NCBI GenBank assembly: GCA_040902425.1
Contig: JBBDXI010000066.1
Location: 1 to 23,469, forward strand
Direction of reading: 5' to 3'
DNA from: JBBDXI01 sp040902425
GTDB taxonomy: Bacteria; Planctomycetota; Phycisphaerae; Phycisphaerales; UBA1924
DNA: 23,469 bases
Part shown: in pieces, positions 7,865 to 15,513 of the stretch
How the letters are laid out: every line of letters begins with the position of its first letter
Numbering within the stretch: the stretch's first letter is position 1
Position numbers and translations under genes: made by a program
Notes under the pieces: generated by a model
Database searches by the model: none
What the model was told of the DNA's origin: nothing
Seen by the model: only the letters and a program-made list of their open reading frames with translations

Positions 7865-8898
7865 CCCCGCCACCCCTCGCTCGCCGGCACCGCCGTCGGG
7901 TGCAGCATCGACCACAGCCGCTCCAGCAGCTCCCGCGTCCCCTCCCGCGTCGCCCCGCTGATGGTCAGCAGAGGGTCCGAGTGCCCCAGCCGCAGCTCCT
8001 CCCGCAGGTGCCCCTCGATCGCCCGCCGCCCGTCCTCATCCAGCAGGTCCATCTTGTTCAGCGCGATCAGCTCCCGCTTCTCGGCGAGCAGCGGCGAGTA
8101 CCCCGCGATCTCCGCCCGCACCCTGCGGTAGTTCTCCGCCGGGTCGCTCCCGTCGATCGGCGCGGCATCCACCAGGTGCACCAGCACCTTCGTCCGCTCC
8201 ACGTGCCGGAGGAAGTCGTGCCCCAGCCCCGCCCCCTGCGCCGCCCCCTCGATCAGCCCCGGGATGTCCGCAAGGATGATCCGCCGCGTCTGATCGAGCG
8301 AGGCCACCCCCAGCTGCGGCGAGAGCGTCGTGAACGGGTAGTCCGCGATCTTCGGGCTCGCCCGCGTCACCGCCGCCAGCAGCGTGCTCTTCCCCGCGTT
8401 CGGCAGCCCGATGATCCCCGCCTCCGCGATCAGCTTCAGCTCCAGCCGCAGCTTCCGCGCCTCGCTGACCTCCCCCGCATCCGCCCGGCGCGGCGTCTGG
8501 TTCGTCGCGCTCTTGAAGTGCTCGTTCCCCCAGCCGCCCTTCCCGCCCTGCGCGACCACCAGCTGCTCGCCGTGCTTCAGGTCCGCGATCAGCTCGCCGC
8601 TCCCCGCGTCGTAGATCAGCGTCCCCGGCGGCATCCGCACGACCTTGTCCCGCCCCGCCGCGCCCGAGCACTGGCTCCCCGTCCCCGGGTCGCCATCCTG
8701 CGCCTCCCAGAAGTGCTGGCCCCGGAACTCAAACAGCGTGTTGACGTTCTCATCCGCGACCGCGATCACCGAGCCGCCGTCGCCCCCGTTGCCGCCATCC
8801 GGCCCCCCCTTGGGGATGTACTTCTCCCGCCGGAACGACACCGCCCCCGGGCCGCCCGAGCCGGCCCTGACCGTGATTTCGGCTTGATCGACAAACAT
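7865..8898 (-). CDS. obg: GTPase Obg/CgtA, 3' end lost in gap
   Basis: About 344 residues are visible from the ATG at 8898. The N-terminal Obg fold (about 1-158) is Gly-rich: VRAGSGGPGAVSFRREK, GGPDGGNGGDGGSV and QGGKGGWGN. The G domain has G1 GLPNAGKST near residue 164, switch II DIPGLIEGAAQGAGLGHDFL, G4 NKMD and G5 SGAT. The protein acts in 50S ribosome assembly and stress signalling. The visible length already equals that of Obg proteins without a C-terminal OCT domain, so little is likely to be missing. It is not next to rplU-rpmA as in many bacteria; the upstream gene here is a Fur-family regulator. A TATCCT hexamer lies 7 nt before the ATG. Confidence 0.95.
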
Positions 8899-8905
8899 CC
8901 GGCTG

Positions 8906-8911
8906 AGGATA
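8906..8911 (-). promoter_or_regulatory. Candidate -10 hexamer of obg (leaderless type)
   Basis: TATCCT on the minus strand ends 7 nt before the obg ATG, leaving no room for a Shine-Dalgarno leader if used as a -10. Confidence 0.4.
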
Positions 8912-8975
8912 GCCCCCGGTGGCCCGACGCTCCGCGGCGGGTTCCTGACCGCCCGCCTTCACCCTCGCGCTGCGC

Positions 8976-9410
8976 TCAGGGCTCCCCGTCGCGCTCCGCC
9001 ACCACCTGGATGGACAGCCCCCGCACCCTCACCCCCATCCGCCGCTCCAGTTCCGCCACCACCTCCGGCGGGATGCTCGAGATGAGCCGCTCGCTCAGGT
9101 CGTGCGGGGTGTCGAGGATCGTCCCCTCCGCGGTGGCGATGTGCACGTGGTCATCGGTGTCCGCATCGAACCGGCAGGGCCCCGTGCCGCTGGGGCACGG
9201 CAGCCGCCGCACCAGCCCGCACGCCGAGAGGGCATCGAGCGTGTTGTACACCGTCGCCAGGCTCAGCCCCGGCTCCACCTCGCGGACCCGGTGGAAGAGC
9301 TCCTCCGCCGTCGGGTGGGTCTTGGTCGACTCCAAGGCGTTGAAGATCACCTCGCGCTGCCGCGTGCAGCGCAGCCCGTTGCGATCCAGGACCTCGCGGA
9401 TATTCGCCAT
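8976..9410 (-). CDS. Fur-family regulator with degenerate metal site
   Basis: The 144-residue product has the winged-helix of Fur/PerR proteins: LRCTRQREVIFNALES, HPTAEELFHRVREV and LSLATVYNTLDALSACGLVRRL. The dimerisation domain follows. The usual His-rich sensor and Cys-x-x-Cys structural zinc site (HHDHIVCxxCG type) reads DDHVHIATAEGTILDTP, keeping two His and neighbouring Asp (residues 86-90) but neither Cys of the first pair and no second C-terminal CxxC. The start is supported by GGGAGG just upstream of ATG 9410. It probably still binds DNA, but may not use the canonical structural zinc. It lies 77 nt upstream of obg on the same strand. Confidence 0.85.
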   Translation of the reverse strand: MANIREVLDRNGLRCTRQREVIFNALESTKTHPTAEELFHRVREVEPGLSLATVYNTLDALSACGLVRRLPCPSGTGPCRFDADTDDHVHIATAEGTILDTPHDLSERLISSIPPEVVAELERRMGVRVRGLSIQVVAERDGEP

Positions 9411-9503
9411 GGGCCTCCCAAGTGGGGGTGGGGCGGCGGCCTCCTGCCGGACCGCCCCGGGATTATTCCCCTCTCCGGCACCCTTCGCGGGCCGCGCTCA
9501 CCC

Positions 9504-9524
9504 GGAAAAATCCCCCTTCGGAGG
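9504..9524 (-). terminator. Intrinsic terminator after the GNAT gene
   Basis: On the minus strand CCTCC-GAA-GGGGG, then A and TTTTT, lies 7 nt after the acetyltransferase stop. The stem includes one G-U pair and is followed by five T, a plausible Rho-independent terminator separating this gene from the fur-type gene downstream. Confidence 0.5.
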
Positions 9525-9531
9525 CTGTTCT

Positions 9532-10011
9532 TCACTCCTCGGACGCGGGCTCGTGGCTGATGCTGACCCGCCGGTGCCGGATCCCCGCCTCCTCAAAGGC
9601 CCCATCCTCCGCCGACCACCCCAGCTTCTCGTAGAACCCCACCGCCCCATCCGGGGCGTGGCAGAACAGCCGGTTCAGCCCCAGCTCCCCGAACGCCCGG
9701 ACCTCCGCGGCCACGATCAGCCGCCGCCCGATCCCCTCCCCCTGCCGCTGCAGGTCCACCGCCATCTGCATCAGCCGCCCCCCCTGCCCGCCCCCCTCCT
9801 GCGGCAGCAGCGCCACGCACCCCACCACCCGCTCGCGCCCGGAGTGGTCGATCACGGCCACGAAGTGCTCCAGCCTGTCCTCCACGCCCGGGAACTCGCG
9901 CAGGAACCGGTCCATGTCGAGCCCCAGCGGGCGCAGGAGCACCTCCTCGCGCAGGGCGCACTCCTGGCGGTACAGGGGGTCCGCCGTCGTGATGCGTCTG
10001 ATCCTGACCAA
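9532..10011 (-). CDS. GNAT-family N-acetyltransferase
   Basis: The 159-residue product shows the GNAT core: an N-terminal LVRIRRITTADPLYRQECALREEVLLRPLGL-like region, the central beta strand HFVAVIDHSGRERVVGCVALLP, the acetyl-CoA loop LQRQGEGIGRRLI, and the C-terminal APDGAVGFYEKLGW. The arrangement resembles ElaA/YjcF-like small acetyltransferases; the substrate is unknown. I chose the TTG at 10011 because GGAG lies 6 nt upstream and homology-like sequence begins there. There is no in-frame ATG nearby. A palindromic repeat sits directly in front of the gene, and a terminator follows it. Confidence 0.85.
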   Translation of the reverse strand: MVRIRRITTADPLYRQECALREEVLLRPLGLDMDRFLREFPGVEDRLEHFVAVIDHSGRERVVGCVALLPQEGGGQGGRLMQMAVDLQRQGEGIGRRLIVAAEVRAFGELGLNRLFCHAPDGAVGFYEKLGWSAEDGAFEEAGIRHRRVSISHEPASEE

Positions 10012-10025
10012 CGCCGTCTCCGTGG

Positions 10026-10044
10026 CACGGGCGTCCCGCCTGTG
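10026..10044. repeat. Small palindromic repeat, copy 1
   Basis: CACGGGC-GTCCC-GCCTGTG is a 7-bp stem (one G-T pair) with a 5-nt loop, preceded by CGTGG. It closely resembles the element at 19680-19698. It lies just upstream of the acetyltransferase start. Confidence 0.6.
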
Positions 10045-10167
10045 GTGGCACCCCACCGGTTTTCGGGCGTGGAGGATACAGACCCGGCCCGCGCCCGGCC
10101 ACGCCGACCCTCCGTACGCACGCGGGCCTGCAACCGCTCCGCCGGTGCCCCCGGATCGTCCAGTGCC

Positions 10168-10887
10168 ATGGACCACACGCTCCTCTGCGAATCCTGCGGG
10201 TACGAGGTCGCCGGCCTCCCGGGGGATGCCCGGTGCTCCGAGTGCGGCCGCCCGGTCGCCGACTCGTCCCCCGAGCGCCGCGCCGGGTCGCCGTGGCAGC
10301 GGTCGCCCTCGCTCCTGGCCTTCCTCGAAACCAACATCCGCGCCGTCCGTCGGACGCGCTCCCTCTTCGACTCCATCCGGATCGACATCCCCAGCGGCAT
10401 CGGCCTCGCGGCCGCCAACCACCTGCTCGCCGCGTTCCTGATCGTCCTGCCCTGGAGCGGCGTCCTGATCGCCGACCCGGTCCGCAGCGCCCGGGTCTCG
10501 GCCCTCTGGGTTGTCCCCCTTCAGACCGCCACCGTCGCCTGCCTTCTGTTCCTGCTCACCATGGTCGAGTGGACCGGCATCCAGGCCTACGCCCGCTCCC
10601 GCCGCTGGCGCCTCACCCCCGCCGCGGCCTGGCAGGTCTGCGCCCACGCCAGCGTCGGCTGGGTCATCACCGGCCTGACCAGTTGGGTCGGCCTGATCGC
10701 GTGGCTCAACCTCTCGACCCTGGGCGGCTCGACCGTCTCGGTCCTCGGCGAGCTCTTCGCCTGGTCCGTCCCGGCGTTCGGGGCCGTCTTCGGCCTCGTG
10801 ATCTTCGAGCTCCTCGTCTGGACCGGCCTGCAGCGCTGCCGCTTCGCCAATGCGCCGGCGAGCCCCGGCCTGGCCGTCGCCCGCTGA
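10168..10887 (+). CDS. Zinc-ribbon membrane protein, paralog A
   Basis: The 239-residue product begins with a zinc ribbon, Cys7-x2-Cys10 and Cys23-x2-Cys26 (CESCGYEVAGLPGDARCSEC), then a basic/Ser linker and an amphipathic region ending FDSIRI. About four hydrophobic segments follow, at roughly residues 75-95, 110-132, 160-185 and 190-218. The membrane domain ends with a short conserved motif RCRFANAP. It is clearly paralogous to the protein at 13398 (same Cys spacing, SPWQ, FDS, WRLTPA and RCRFAN). Many planctomycete genomes encode such zinc-ribbon membrane proteins without known function. The ATG at 10168 is placed by the paralog; no Shine-Dalgarno sequence is evident. Confidence 0.8.
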   Translation: MDHTLLCESCGYEVAGLPGDARCSECGRPVADSSPERRAGSPWQRSPSLLAFLETNIRAVRRTRSLFDSIRIDIPSGIGLAAANHLLAAFLIVLPWSGVLIADPVRSARVSALWVVPLQTATVACLLFLLTMVEWTGIQAYARSRRWRLTPAAAWQVCAHASVGWVITGLTSWVGLIAWLNLSTLGGSTVSVLGELFAWSVPAFGAVFGLVIFELLVWTGLQRCRFANAPASPGLAVAR

Positions 10888-10897
10888 GCCGGACCGC

Positions 10898-11275
10898 CTA
10901 CGCCGCCGACCGCCGTCGTGCCGGCCTCGCCCGGGGCCCGCGTGCACCCGCCGCGCGGGAGACCAGCGACTCCAGCTCCCGCGGGGCGACGGCAAAGACC
11001 TGCAGCAGGCGGGCCTCCCCCGCCTTCGGCGTGCGTGCCCCATGCTCCCAGCTCTGGAGCGTTCGCTTGGGGACGTTGAGGAACGACGCGAACACCGCCT
11101 GCGACATCCCCGACCTCTTGCGGATCGCCGTCACCATCGACTTGGTCAACCGTGGCGCGGGGGCGACCAGCGTCGTCGTCCGGAGGGTCAGGTCGCCGCG
11201 CGCGTGCGCAAGCCCGTCCTTGAGACCCTCCCGGATCTGATCGAACACGCTCAGTCGCTCGTAGGGGCGCTTCAT
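10898..11275 (-). CDS. HigA-like helix-turn-helix antitoxin
   Basis: The 125-residue product from ATG 11275 has MKRPYERLSVFDQIREGL, then a HTH_XRE-type region: SGMSQAVFASFLNVPKRTLQSWEHG. This is the pattern of HigA/MqsA-type antitoxins encoded after their RelE-like toxin. Its ATG overlaps the toxin stop in an ATGA. The toxin gene immediately upstream is frameshifted, so this may be an orphaned antitoxin or an autoregulator. The C-terminus is a basic Arg/Ala-rich tail. It is convergent with the zinc-ribbon gene, 10 nt apart. Confidence 0.82.
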   Translation of the reverse strand: MKRPYERLSVFDQIREGLKDGLAHARGDLTLRTTTLVAPAPRLTKSMVTAIRKRSGMSQAVFASFLNVPKRTLQSWEHGARTPKAGEARLLQVFAVAPRELESLVSRAAGARGPRARPARRRSAA

Positions 11276-11654
11276 GGCCGTGGTCCCTTCCGCCTGCCGC
11301 GTGCTCTTCGCGCCTTCGCCGCGGCCTGCTCCCGCAGTTCCCTCGCGAGGGCGCACAGCGCCTTGATCTCGTCCCTGCTCAGGTTGTCATCCTCGTCCTT
11401 GCCGTACACCGTGAGCAGGTCCACCTGCCCGGCCTCTGGCGTGTGGAGGTAGATCACCCGCAATCCGCCACGCTCTCCCTTCCCCCGGCTCCGGTCGCCG
11501 AACCGGAGCTTCCGGAGAATGCCGCACCCGGCATCGGGTCGCCGGCTCCCGGGTCCGCCAGCAGAAGGTTCTGCAGGGCCCGCAAGGCCTCATCGTCAAG
11601 ACGCTGGTCCCAGCGGGCGGTGAACACACGGGATTCGACGAACGTCAGCCTCAT
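11272..11654 (-). pseudogene. HigB/RelE-like toxin, interrupted by a 1-nt frameshift
   Basis: Two frames together give a full RelE/HigB-type toxin of about 127 residues. The first, from ATG 11654, reads MRLTFVESRVFTARW and runs to GDPMPG. After a one-base loss near 11527 the second frame continues CGILRKLRFGDRSRGKGERG, then GLRVIYLHTPEAGQ and the C-terminal helix. The C-terminal frame ends at 11272, overlapping the antitoxin start. The join falls in a GGG run on the coding strand where four G would restore the frame. It is either a genuine inactivating mutation or an assembly error. Confidence 0.8.
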
Positions 11655-11674
11655 TGTACTACTGCGTATGACAA
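11654..11674. promoter_or_regulatory. Imperfect dyad at the toxin-antitoxin start
   Basis: Imperfect inverted repeat with outer arms TTGT and ACAA; six of eight positions match when the arms are extended. It sits directly at the toxin start codon in a locally AT-rich patch, a typical place for an autoregulatory HigA site. Confidence 0.3.
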
Positions 11675-11771
11675 TATCCAGTTCGCGCGGCGGGCGCCGG
11701 GCACCGGGCATTATCGGTTCCCGTTCCCGGGCTTGCTAGTCCCGCCTAGCATCGCCTGGCCCGTCCCATGG

Positions 11772-13361
11772 ATGCGGATGAGAGCCGGAGGAGGCGTGCG
11801 GGAGCCGCTCAGGTCAACCGAAATCGAGGCGCCCGCCGCGGGGGCGCTGGGGTCCGCTTCGGCCCCGCCGGGACCGCCGGTCCCACCCCCACCGGCCGGC
11901 TCTTCGCCCGGGCCGACCCCGGCCCCGCGCGCCATCGCGACCGGGGTCGTCCCCTCCGTCAAGCTCGCCGGGGAGGCCTCTCCCGATGCGCCGCGCTCGC
12001 GGCTGGGCGTCCTTCGGCACACGCACTTCCGCAACGTCTGGGCGGGGGCGATGGTCTCGAACGTCGGCGGCTGGATGGAGGGCGTCGGCGTCCAGTGGAT
12101 CGTTGCTCACACCACCGGCTCGGCCATCATGATGGCCTGGCTGGCCGCGGCCCAGCTCGGCCCGACGCTCATCCTCGGCCTCGTCGGGGGCCTGGCCGCG
12201 GACCGCCTCAACCGCAAGACGCTCCTGCTGGTTACCCAGGGGGTGATGATGGCGATCGCGGCGGCCCTCACCGTCGCCAGCTACTTCGGCTGGACCACCA
12301 CCGGCGTGCTCCTGACGCTCTCGCTGTTCCAGGGCGTGGCCCTGGCGTTCAACACGCCGGCGTGGCAGGTGCTCACGCCGCGCCTGGTCCCGCGGGATGA
12401 GCTGGCGTCGGCCATCGCGCTCAACGGGCTGCAGTTCAACCTCGCCCGCGTGGTGGGGCCGGCCCTGGCGGGCCTGCTCATGGCCACCGAGGGCCCGACC
12501 CTGCTCTTCGCGGTGAACACCGCGACGTTCGTGGTCGTGCTCGCGGCCATCTGGGGCACGCCGGATGCCCCCGCCGCGGCCCGCGAGCGCCGCTCGATCC
12601 TCCACGAGACCCGCGAGGCCCTCGCCTTCGTGTTCCACCGGCGCGGGCCGCGGGCCGTGTTCCTCGCCACGGTCACGTTCGCGGTCCTGGCGGCCCCGCT
12701 CATGCGGATGCTGCCGCTGTTCGCCAGGGACGTGTACTCGCAGGAGGACCCGCTCTTCCGCCTGCTGCGGACGCTCCCGCTCGCGGGCCTGGGGGATGAG
12801 CCGCGCGAGATGATCTACGGGTGGCTGCTGGCGGTGATGGGCGCGGGGGCCGTCGCGGGCGTGATCGCCCTGCGCTGGGTCCCGCGCTGGTACCCCAAGC
12901 ACCACTTCATCCCGGTCTCGATCCTGCTGGGGGGCATGGCCATCGCCGGGTTCTCGGCGACGCGGTCGCTGGCGCTGGCGACGGTCCTGATGTTCGCCGG
13001 GGGCGTGACGTGGCTGTGGGCGTTCAACTCGGCCATCGCGGCGCTTCAACTGCTGGTCCCGGACCACATGCGCGGGCGCGTCATGTCGGTGAACAACATG
13101 GCGGTGTTCGGGGCACTCCCGGTCGGGGCGTTCCTGGCGGGGCTCATCGGCGCGCTGGCGACGGGGGATGCCAGCGCCGCCCTCAGCACGCAGCTGGGCG
13201 TGGGCACGATGGGGGCGGGGCTGGTGGTCGCGGGGCTGGTCATGCTCATCTGGCGGACGCCGGAGGTGGATGGCCTCCAGCCGGGCGATCCCGGCTACGA
13301 CCGCCGCCCGGGCCTCCTGCGTGGGCTCACCGCCGAGGCCCACCGGCCCTCCGAACGCTGA
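11772..13361 (+). CDS. MFS transporter (MFS_3, EntS-like exporter family)
   Basis: This inner-membrane carrier of about 529 residues is related to the EntS/transmembrane-effector branch of the major facilitator superfamily. The first transmembrane region starts near FRNVWAGAMVSNVGGWMEGV. The motif-A loop is GGLAADRLNRKTLLL between TM2 and TM3, and ALAFNTPAWQVLTPRLVPRDELASAIALNG is the characteristic central stretch. The C-terminal half contains VPDHMRGRVMSVNNMAVFG. A Pro/Ala-rich stretch of about 70 residues precedes the membrane domain; the start is therefore uncertain (ATG 11772 or 11778, or a TTG at 11733). The substrate cannot be predicted. It is divergent from the toxin gene and 36 nt upstream of the second zinc-ribbon gene. 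Confidence 0.88.
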   Translation: MRMRAGGGVREPLRSTEIEAPAAGALGSASAPPGPPVPPPPAGSSPGPTPAPRAIATGVVPSVKLAGEASPDAPRSRLGVLRHTHFRNVWAGAMVSNVGGWMEGVGVQWIVAHTTGSAIMMAWLAAAQLGPTLILGLVGGLAADRLNRKTLLLVTQGVMMAIAAALTVASYFGWTTTGVLLTLSLFQGVALAFNTPAWQVLTPRLVPRDELASAIALNGLQFNLARVVGPALAGLLMATEGPTLLFAVNTATFVVVLAAIWGTPDAPAAARERRSILHETREALAFVFHRRGPRAVFLATVTFAVLAAPLMRMLPLFARDVYSQEDPLFRLLRTLPLAGLGDEPREMIYGWLLAVMGAGAVAGVIALRWVPRWYPKHHFIPVSILLGGMAIAGFSATRSLALATVLMFAGGVTWLWAFNSAIAALQLLVPDHMRGRVMSVNNMAVFGALPVGAFLAGLIGALATGDASAALSTQLGVGTMGAGLVVAGLVMLIWRTPEVDGLQPGDPGYDRRPGLLRGLTAEAHRPSER

Positions 13362-13385
13362 AGCCTGGCCCCCCGCCCTCCCCGA

Positions 13386-13391
13386 TATGGT
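13386..13391 (+). promoter_or_regulatory. Candidate -10 hexamer of zinc-ribbon paralog B
   Basis: TATGGT ends 6 nt before the GTG start at 13398. No Shine-Dalgarno sequence is present between them, apart from a weak GGA. Confidence 0.4.
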
Positions 13392-13397
13392 GGACAC

Positions 13398-14192
13398 GTG
13401 ACCCCCGCCCTCCTCTGCGAACGCTGCGGCTACGACCTCGGGGGCCTGGCCCAGGATGCCGTCTGCCCCGAGTGCGGGACGCCGATCGACCGGTCCCTGC
13501 CGCGCTCGCGCCCGGGCTCTCCGTGGCAGCAGGGCCCATCCCCGGGGTCCTGGGTGCGGACGCTCTACCGGAGCCTTCGGCACCCGACGGCCCTTTTCGA
13601 CTCGCTCCGCTTCGACCGGTCGCGGCGCGACGCGGCGCTCCTGTTGTCCGGCCTGGCGTGCACGGTCATCCTCGCGCTGGTGCCGCTCCTCTCCTGGGCG
13701 CTGGGGGCGACGCGGGGCACCATGATCCGGACCGGGCCGACGACGTTCCTCTTCCTCCAGGATGAAGCGCCGGTCGTGGGCGCAGCGCTCTCGGGCCTGG
13801 CCCTGATCGTCGCCGTGCTCTGGCTCAGGCCGCCGGCGTGGTACCGCCGGCGCGGCTGGCGGCTGACGCCGGCGATCGTGCGCGCGATCCTGGCGCACGC
13901 CTCGCCGTCGATGTCGCTGCTCGCCCTGGGGGTGGTGGCCCTGTGGGTGACGGGCCGCGCCTTTGCGCGGTACGCCGTGTCCTCGGGGAACGCCGGCGCG
14001 CTGGAGATGGCCTCGCTCGGGGCGCCGTGGACGTTCCCGGTGATGCTGGTCTTCGTGGTCCTCTGGTCGCTGCTGCTGGAGGTGGGCATCCGCCGCTGCC
14101 GGTTCGCCAATGTGCCCCCCGGACCGGGGCGCGGAGCGGGATCGGCCGTCTCGGCGCGCGAACAACAGCCCCGCGCGGGCGCGTACGATTAG
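13398..14192 (+). CDS. Zinc-ribbon membrane protein, paralog B
   Basis: The 264-residue product starts with GTG and has the same layout as the protein at 10168: Cys7-x2-Cys10 and Cys23-x2-Cys26 (CERCGYDLGGLAQDAVCPEC), SPWQ, a basic stretch ending FDSLRFD, then about four membrane segments. WRLTPAIVRAILAHAS matches the WRLTPAAAWQVCAHAS of paralog A, and the domain ends RCRFANVP. About 25 extra C-terminal residues of low complexity follow. The two copies are 2.5 kb apart on the same strand and separated by unrelated genes, so they are not a fresh tandem duplication. Role unknown; a zinc ribbon fused to a membrane domain suggests a scaffold or stress sensor, which is inference. Confidence 0.82.
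   Translation: MTPALLCERCGYDLGGLAQDAVCPECGTPIDRSLPRSRPGSPWQQGPSPGSWVRTLYRSLRHPTALFDSLRFDRSRRDAALLLSGLACTVILALVPLLSWALGATRGTMIRTGPTTFLFLQDEAPVVGAALSGLALIVAVLWLRPPAWYRRRGWRLTPAIVRAILAHASPSMSLLALGVVALWVTGRAFARYAVSSGNAGALEMASLGAPWTFPVMLVFVVLWSLLLEVGIRRCRFANVPPGPGRGAGSAVSAREQQPRAGAYD
14184..14189 (+). promoter_or_regulatory. Candidate -10 hexamer of ispG (leaderless type)
   Basis: TACGAT ends 5 nt before the ispG ATG and lies inside the last codons of the preceding gene. It matches four of six -10 consensus bases in otherwise very GC-rich sequence. Confidence 0.42.
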
Positions 14193-14194
14193 CC

Positions 14195-15490
14195 ATGCAG
14201 GGACGCCGCCTCACCAAGCAGGTCTGCGTGGGCAACGAGCGGACGGGGATCGTCCGGATCGGGGGGGGCCTGCCGGATGCCTCGGGGCAGCCCACGACGG
14301 CCGCGCCGGTCTCGGTGCAGACGATGACGGCGGGGTACACGCACGACATCGACGCGTGCGTCGCGGAGATCAATCGATATAAGGCCGCGGGGGCGGACCT
14401 GGTGCGGCTGGCGGTGCCCGAGAAGAAGGACACCGAGGCGCTGAAGGAGATCCTCCGGCAGACGTCGGTGCCGATCGTGGCGGATGTGCATTTCCACTTC
14501 CAACGGGCGCTGGAGGCGGTCGAGGCGGGCGTCCACAAGATCCGCCTGAACCCGGGGAACATCCAGGACCGGGACCAGGTGAACGCCGTGATCGACGCGT
14601 GCAAGGCGGCCCGCATTCCTATCCGCGTCGGGGTCAACGAGGGCTCGATCATCGAGCGGCGCGACAAGCTCAAGCGGATGAAGGAGCTGGGGGCGGTCTT
14701 CAGCCGGCACAAGAACGGCTACCTGCTGGCGATCATGATCGCCAAGCTCGAGGAGTACCTCGACATCTTCCACGAGCGCGGGTTCGACGACATCGTGATC
14801 TCGGCCAAGAGCATGGACGCGGCCGTGGTCATCGACGCCTACACCGAGATCGCGGCGCGGTTCCCCTACCCGCTGCACCTGGGCGTGACGCACGCGGGGC
14901 CGCGGGAGACCGGGTGCATCCGGTCGATCGCGGCGCTGGGCACGCTGCTGGCCAACGGGATCGGCGACACGATCCGGATCAGCTATGCGAGCGACCACCT
15001 CCACGAGGTCGAGGATGGGCTGGAGCTGCTGTGGTCGCTGGGGCTGCGGCCGCGGGCGGGGGCGGAGCTGATCGCGTGCCCGACGTGCGGGCGGATCCAG
15101 GTGGACCTGTTCACGCTGGTGCAGGATGTGCGGAGGCTGCTGGCGGCGAAGGTGACGGTGCCGATGAAGGTGGCGGTGATGGGGTGCGTGGTGAACGGGC
15201 CGGGGGAGGCGGAGGGGGCGGATGTGGCGGTCTTCGCGGGCGACCGGCGGGGCATCATCTACGTGCAGGGGGAGAAGGTCGCGAACGTGACCGAGGAGGA
15301 GATCCTGGACCGGCTGCTGGCGGAATGCCTGGCGTTTCAAGGGAAGGTGCAGCGGGGGGAGGCGACGCTGGGGCAGAAGGTGGTGCAGATCATCCCGCCG
15401 GACCCGCTCGGGGAGCTTGGGAGCGGGTGGGAGAAGATCGCGGCGGGGGGGACGGGGAAGGTGGCGCCGCTGACAGTCAAGGGTCGATGA
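14195..15490 (+). CDS. ispG: 4-hydroxy-3-methylbut-2-en-1-yl diphosphate synthase
   Basis: The 431-residue [4Fe-4S] enzyme of the MEP pathway converts MEcPP to HMBPP. The TIM-barrel part shows PVSVQTMTAGYTHDIDACV, GADLVRLAVP, PIVADVHFHFQRALEA, KIRLNPGNI and IPIRVGVNEGS. The cluster domain has CPTCGR (Cys295, Cys298), MGCVVNGPGEA (Cys331) and Glu338, the exact ligand spacing of bacterial IspG. It is of the short, two-domain form without the plant-type middle insert. The last 25 residues are a Gly-rich tail. The start is 2 nt after the stop of the zinc-ribbon gene, but a separate -10-like hexamer suggests its own promoter. Confidence 0.96.
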   Translation: MQGRRLTKQVCVGNERTGIVRIGGGLPDASGQPTTAAPVSVQTMTAGYTHDIDACVAEINRYKAAGADLVRLAVPEKKDTEALKEILRQTSVPIVADVHFHFQRALEAVEAGVHKIRLNPGNIQDRDQVNAVIDACKAARIPIRVGVNEGSIIERRDKLKRMKELGAVFSRHKNGYLLAIMIAKLEEYLDIFHERGFDDIVISAKSMDAAVVIDAYTEIAARFPYPLHLGVTHAGPRETGCIRSIAALGTLLANGIGDTIRISYASDHLHEVEDGLELLWSLGLRPRAGAELIACPTCGRIQVDLFTLVQDVRRLLAAKVTVPMKVAVMGCVVNGPGEAEGADVAVFAGDRRGIIYVQGEKVANVTEEEILDRLLAECLAFQGKVQRGEATLGQKVVQIIPPDPLGELGSGWEKIAAGGTGKVAPLTVKGR

Positions 15491-15501
15491 CCACTCCGCG
15501 G

Positions 15502-15507
15502 TAGACT
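15502..15507 (+). promoter_or_regulatory. Candidate -10 hexamer of the SGNH hydrolase gene
   Basis: TAGACT ends 6 nt before ATG 15514. The same hexamer at the same distance precedes the lipoprotein hydrolase start at 19630. Confidence 0.42.
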
Positions 15508-15513
15508 CCGGAC

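Noticed and set aside
7744..7961. Apparent protein fusions across the N gap at 7855
   Set aside because: Translations on both strands continue only because N codons are not stops; beyond the gap each is antisense to the other gene.
9460..9475. GGGATTATTCCC upstream of the fur-type gene as a Fur box
   Set aside because: It has only 4-bp arms and no resemblance to the GATAAT-based Fur consensus; too weak to call.
7900..10887. Open frame of 995 codons on the plus strand over obg, fur and GNAT genes
   Set aside because: Only the last 239 codons (zinc-ribbon protein) look like a protein; the rest is antisense shadow of recognised genes.
11733..11771. TTG at 11733 as the MFS start
   Set aside because: No ribosome binding site, and the extra residues are not membrane or family-like; ATG 11772 was preferred, though uncertain.
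11814..14165. Open frame of more than 780 codons on the minus strand
   Set aside because: It is antisense to the MFS and zinc-ribbon genes, has Arg/Pro/His-rich low-complexity translation, and is the expected shadow of high-GC third positions.
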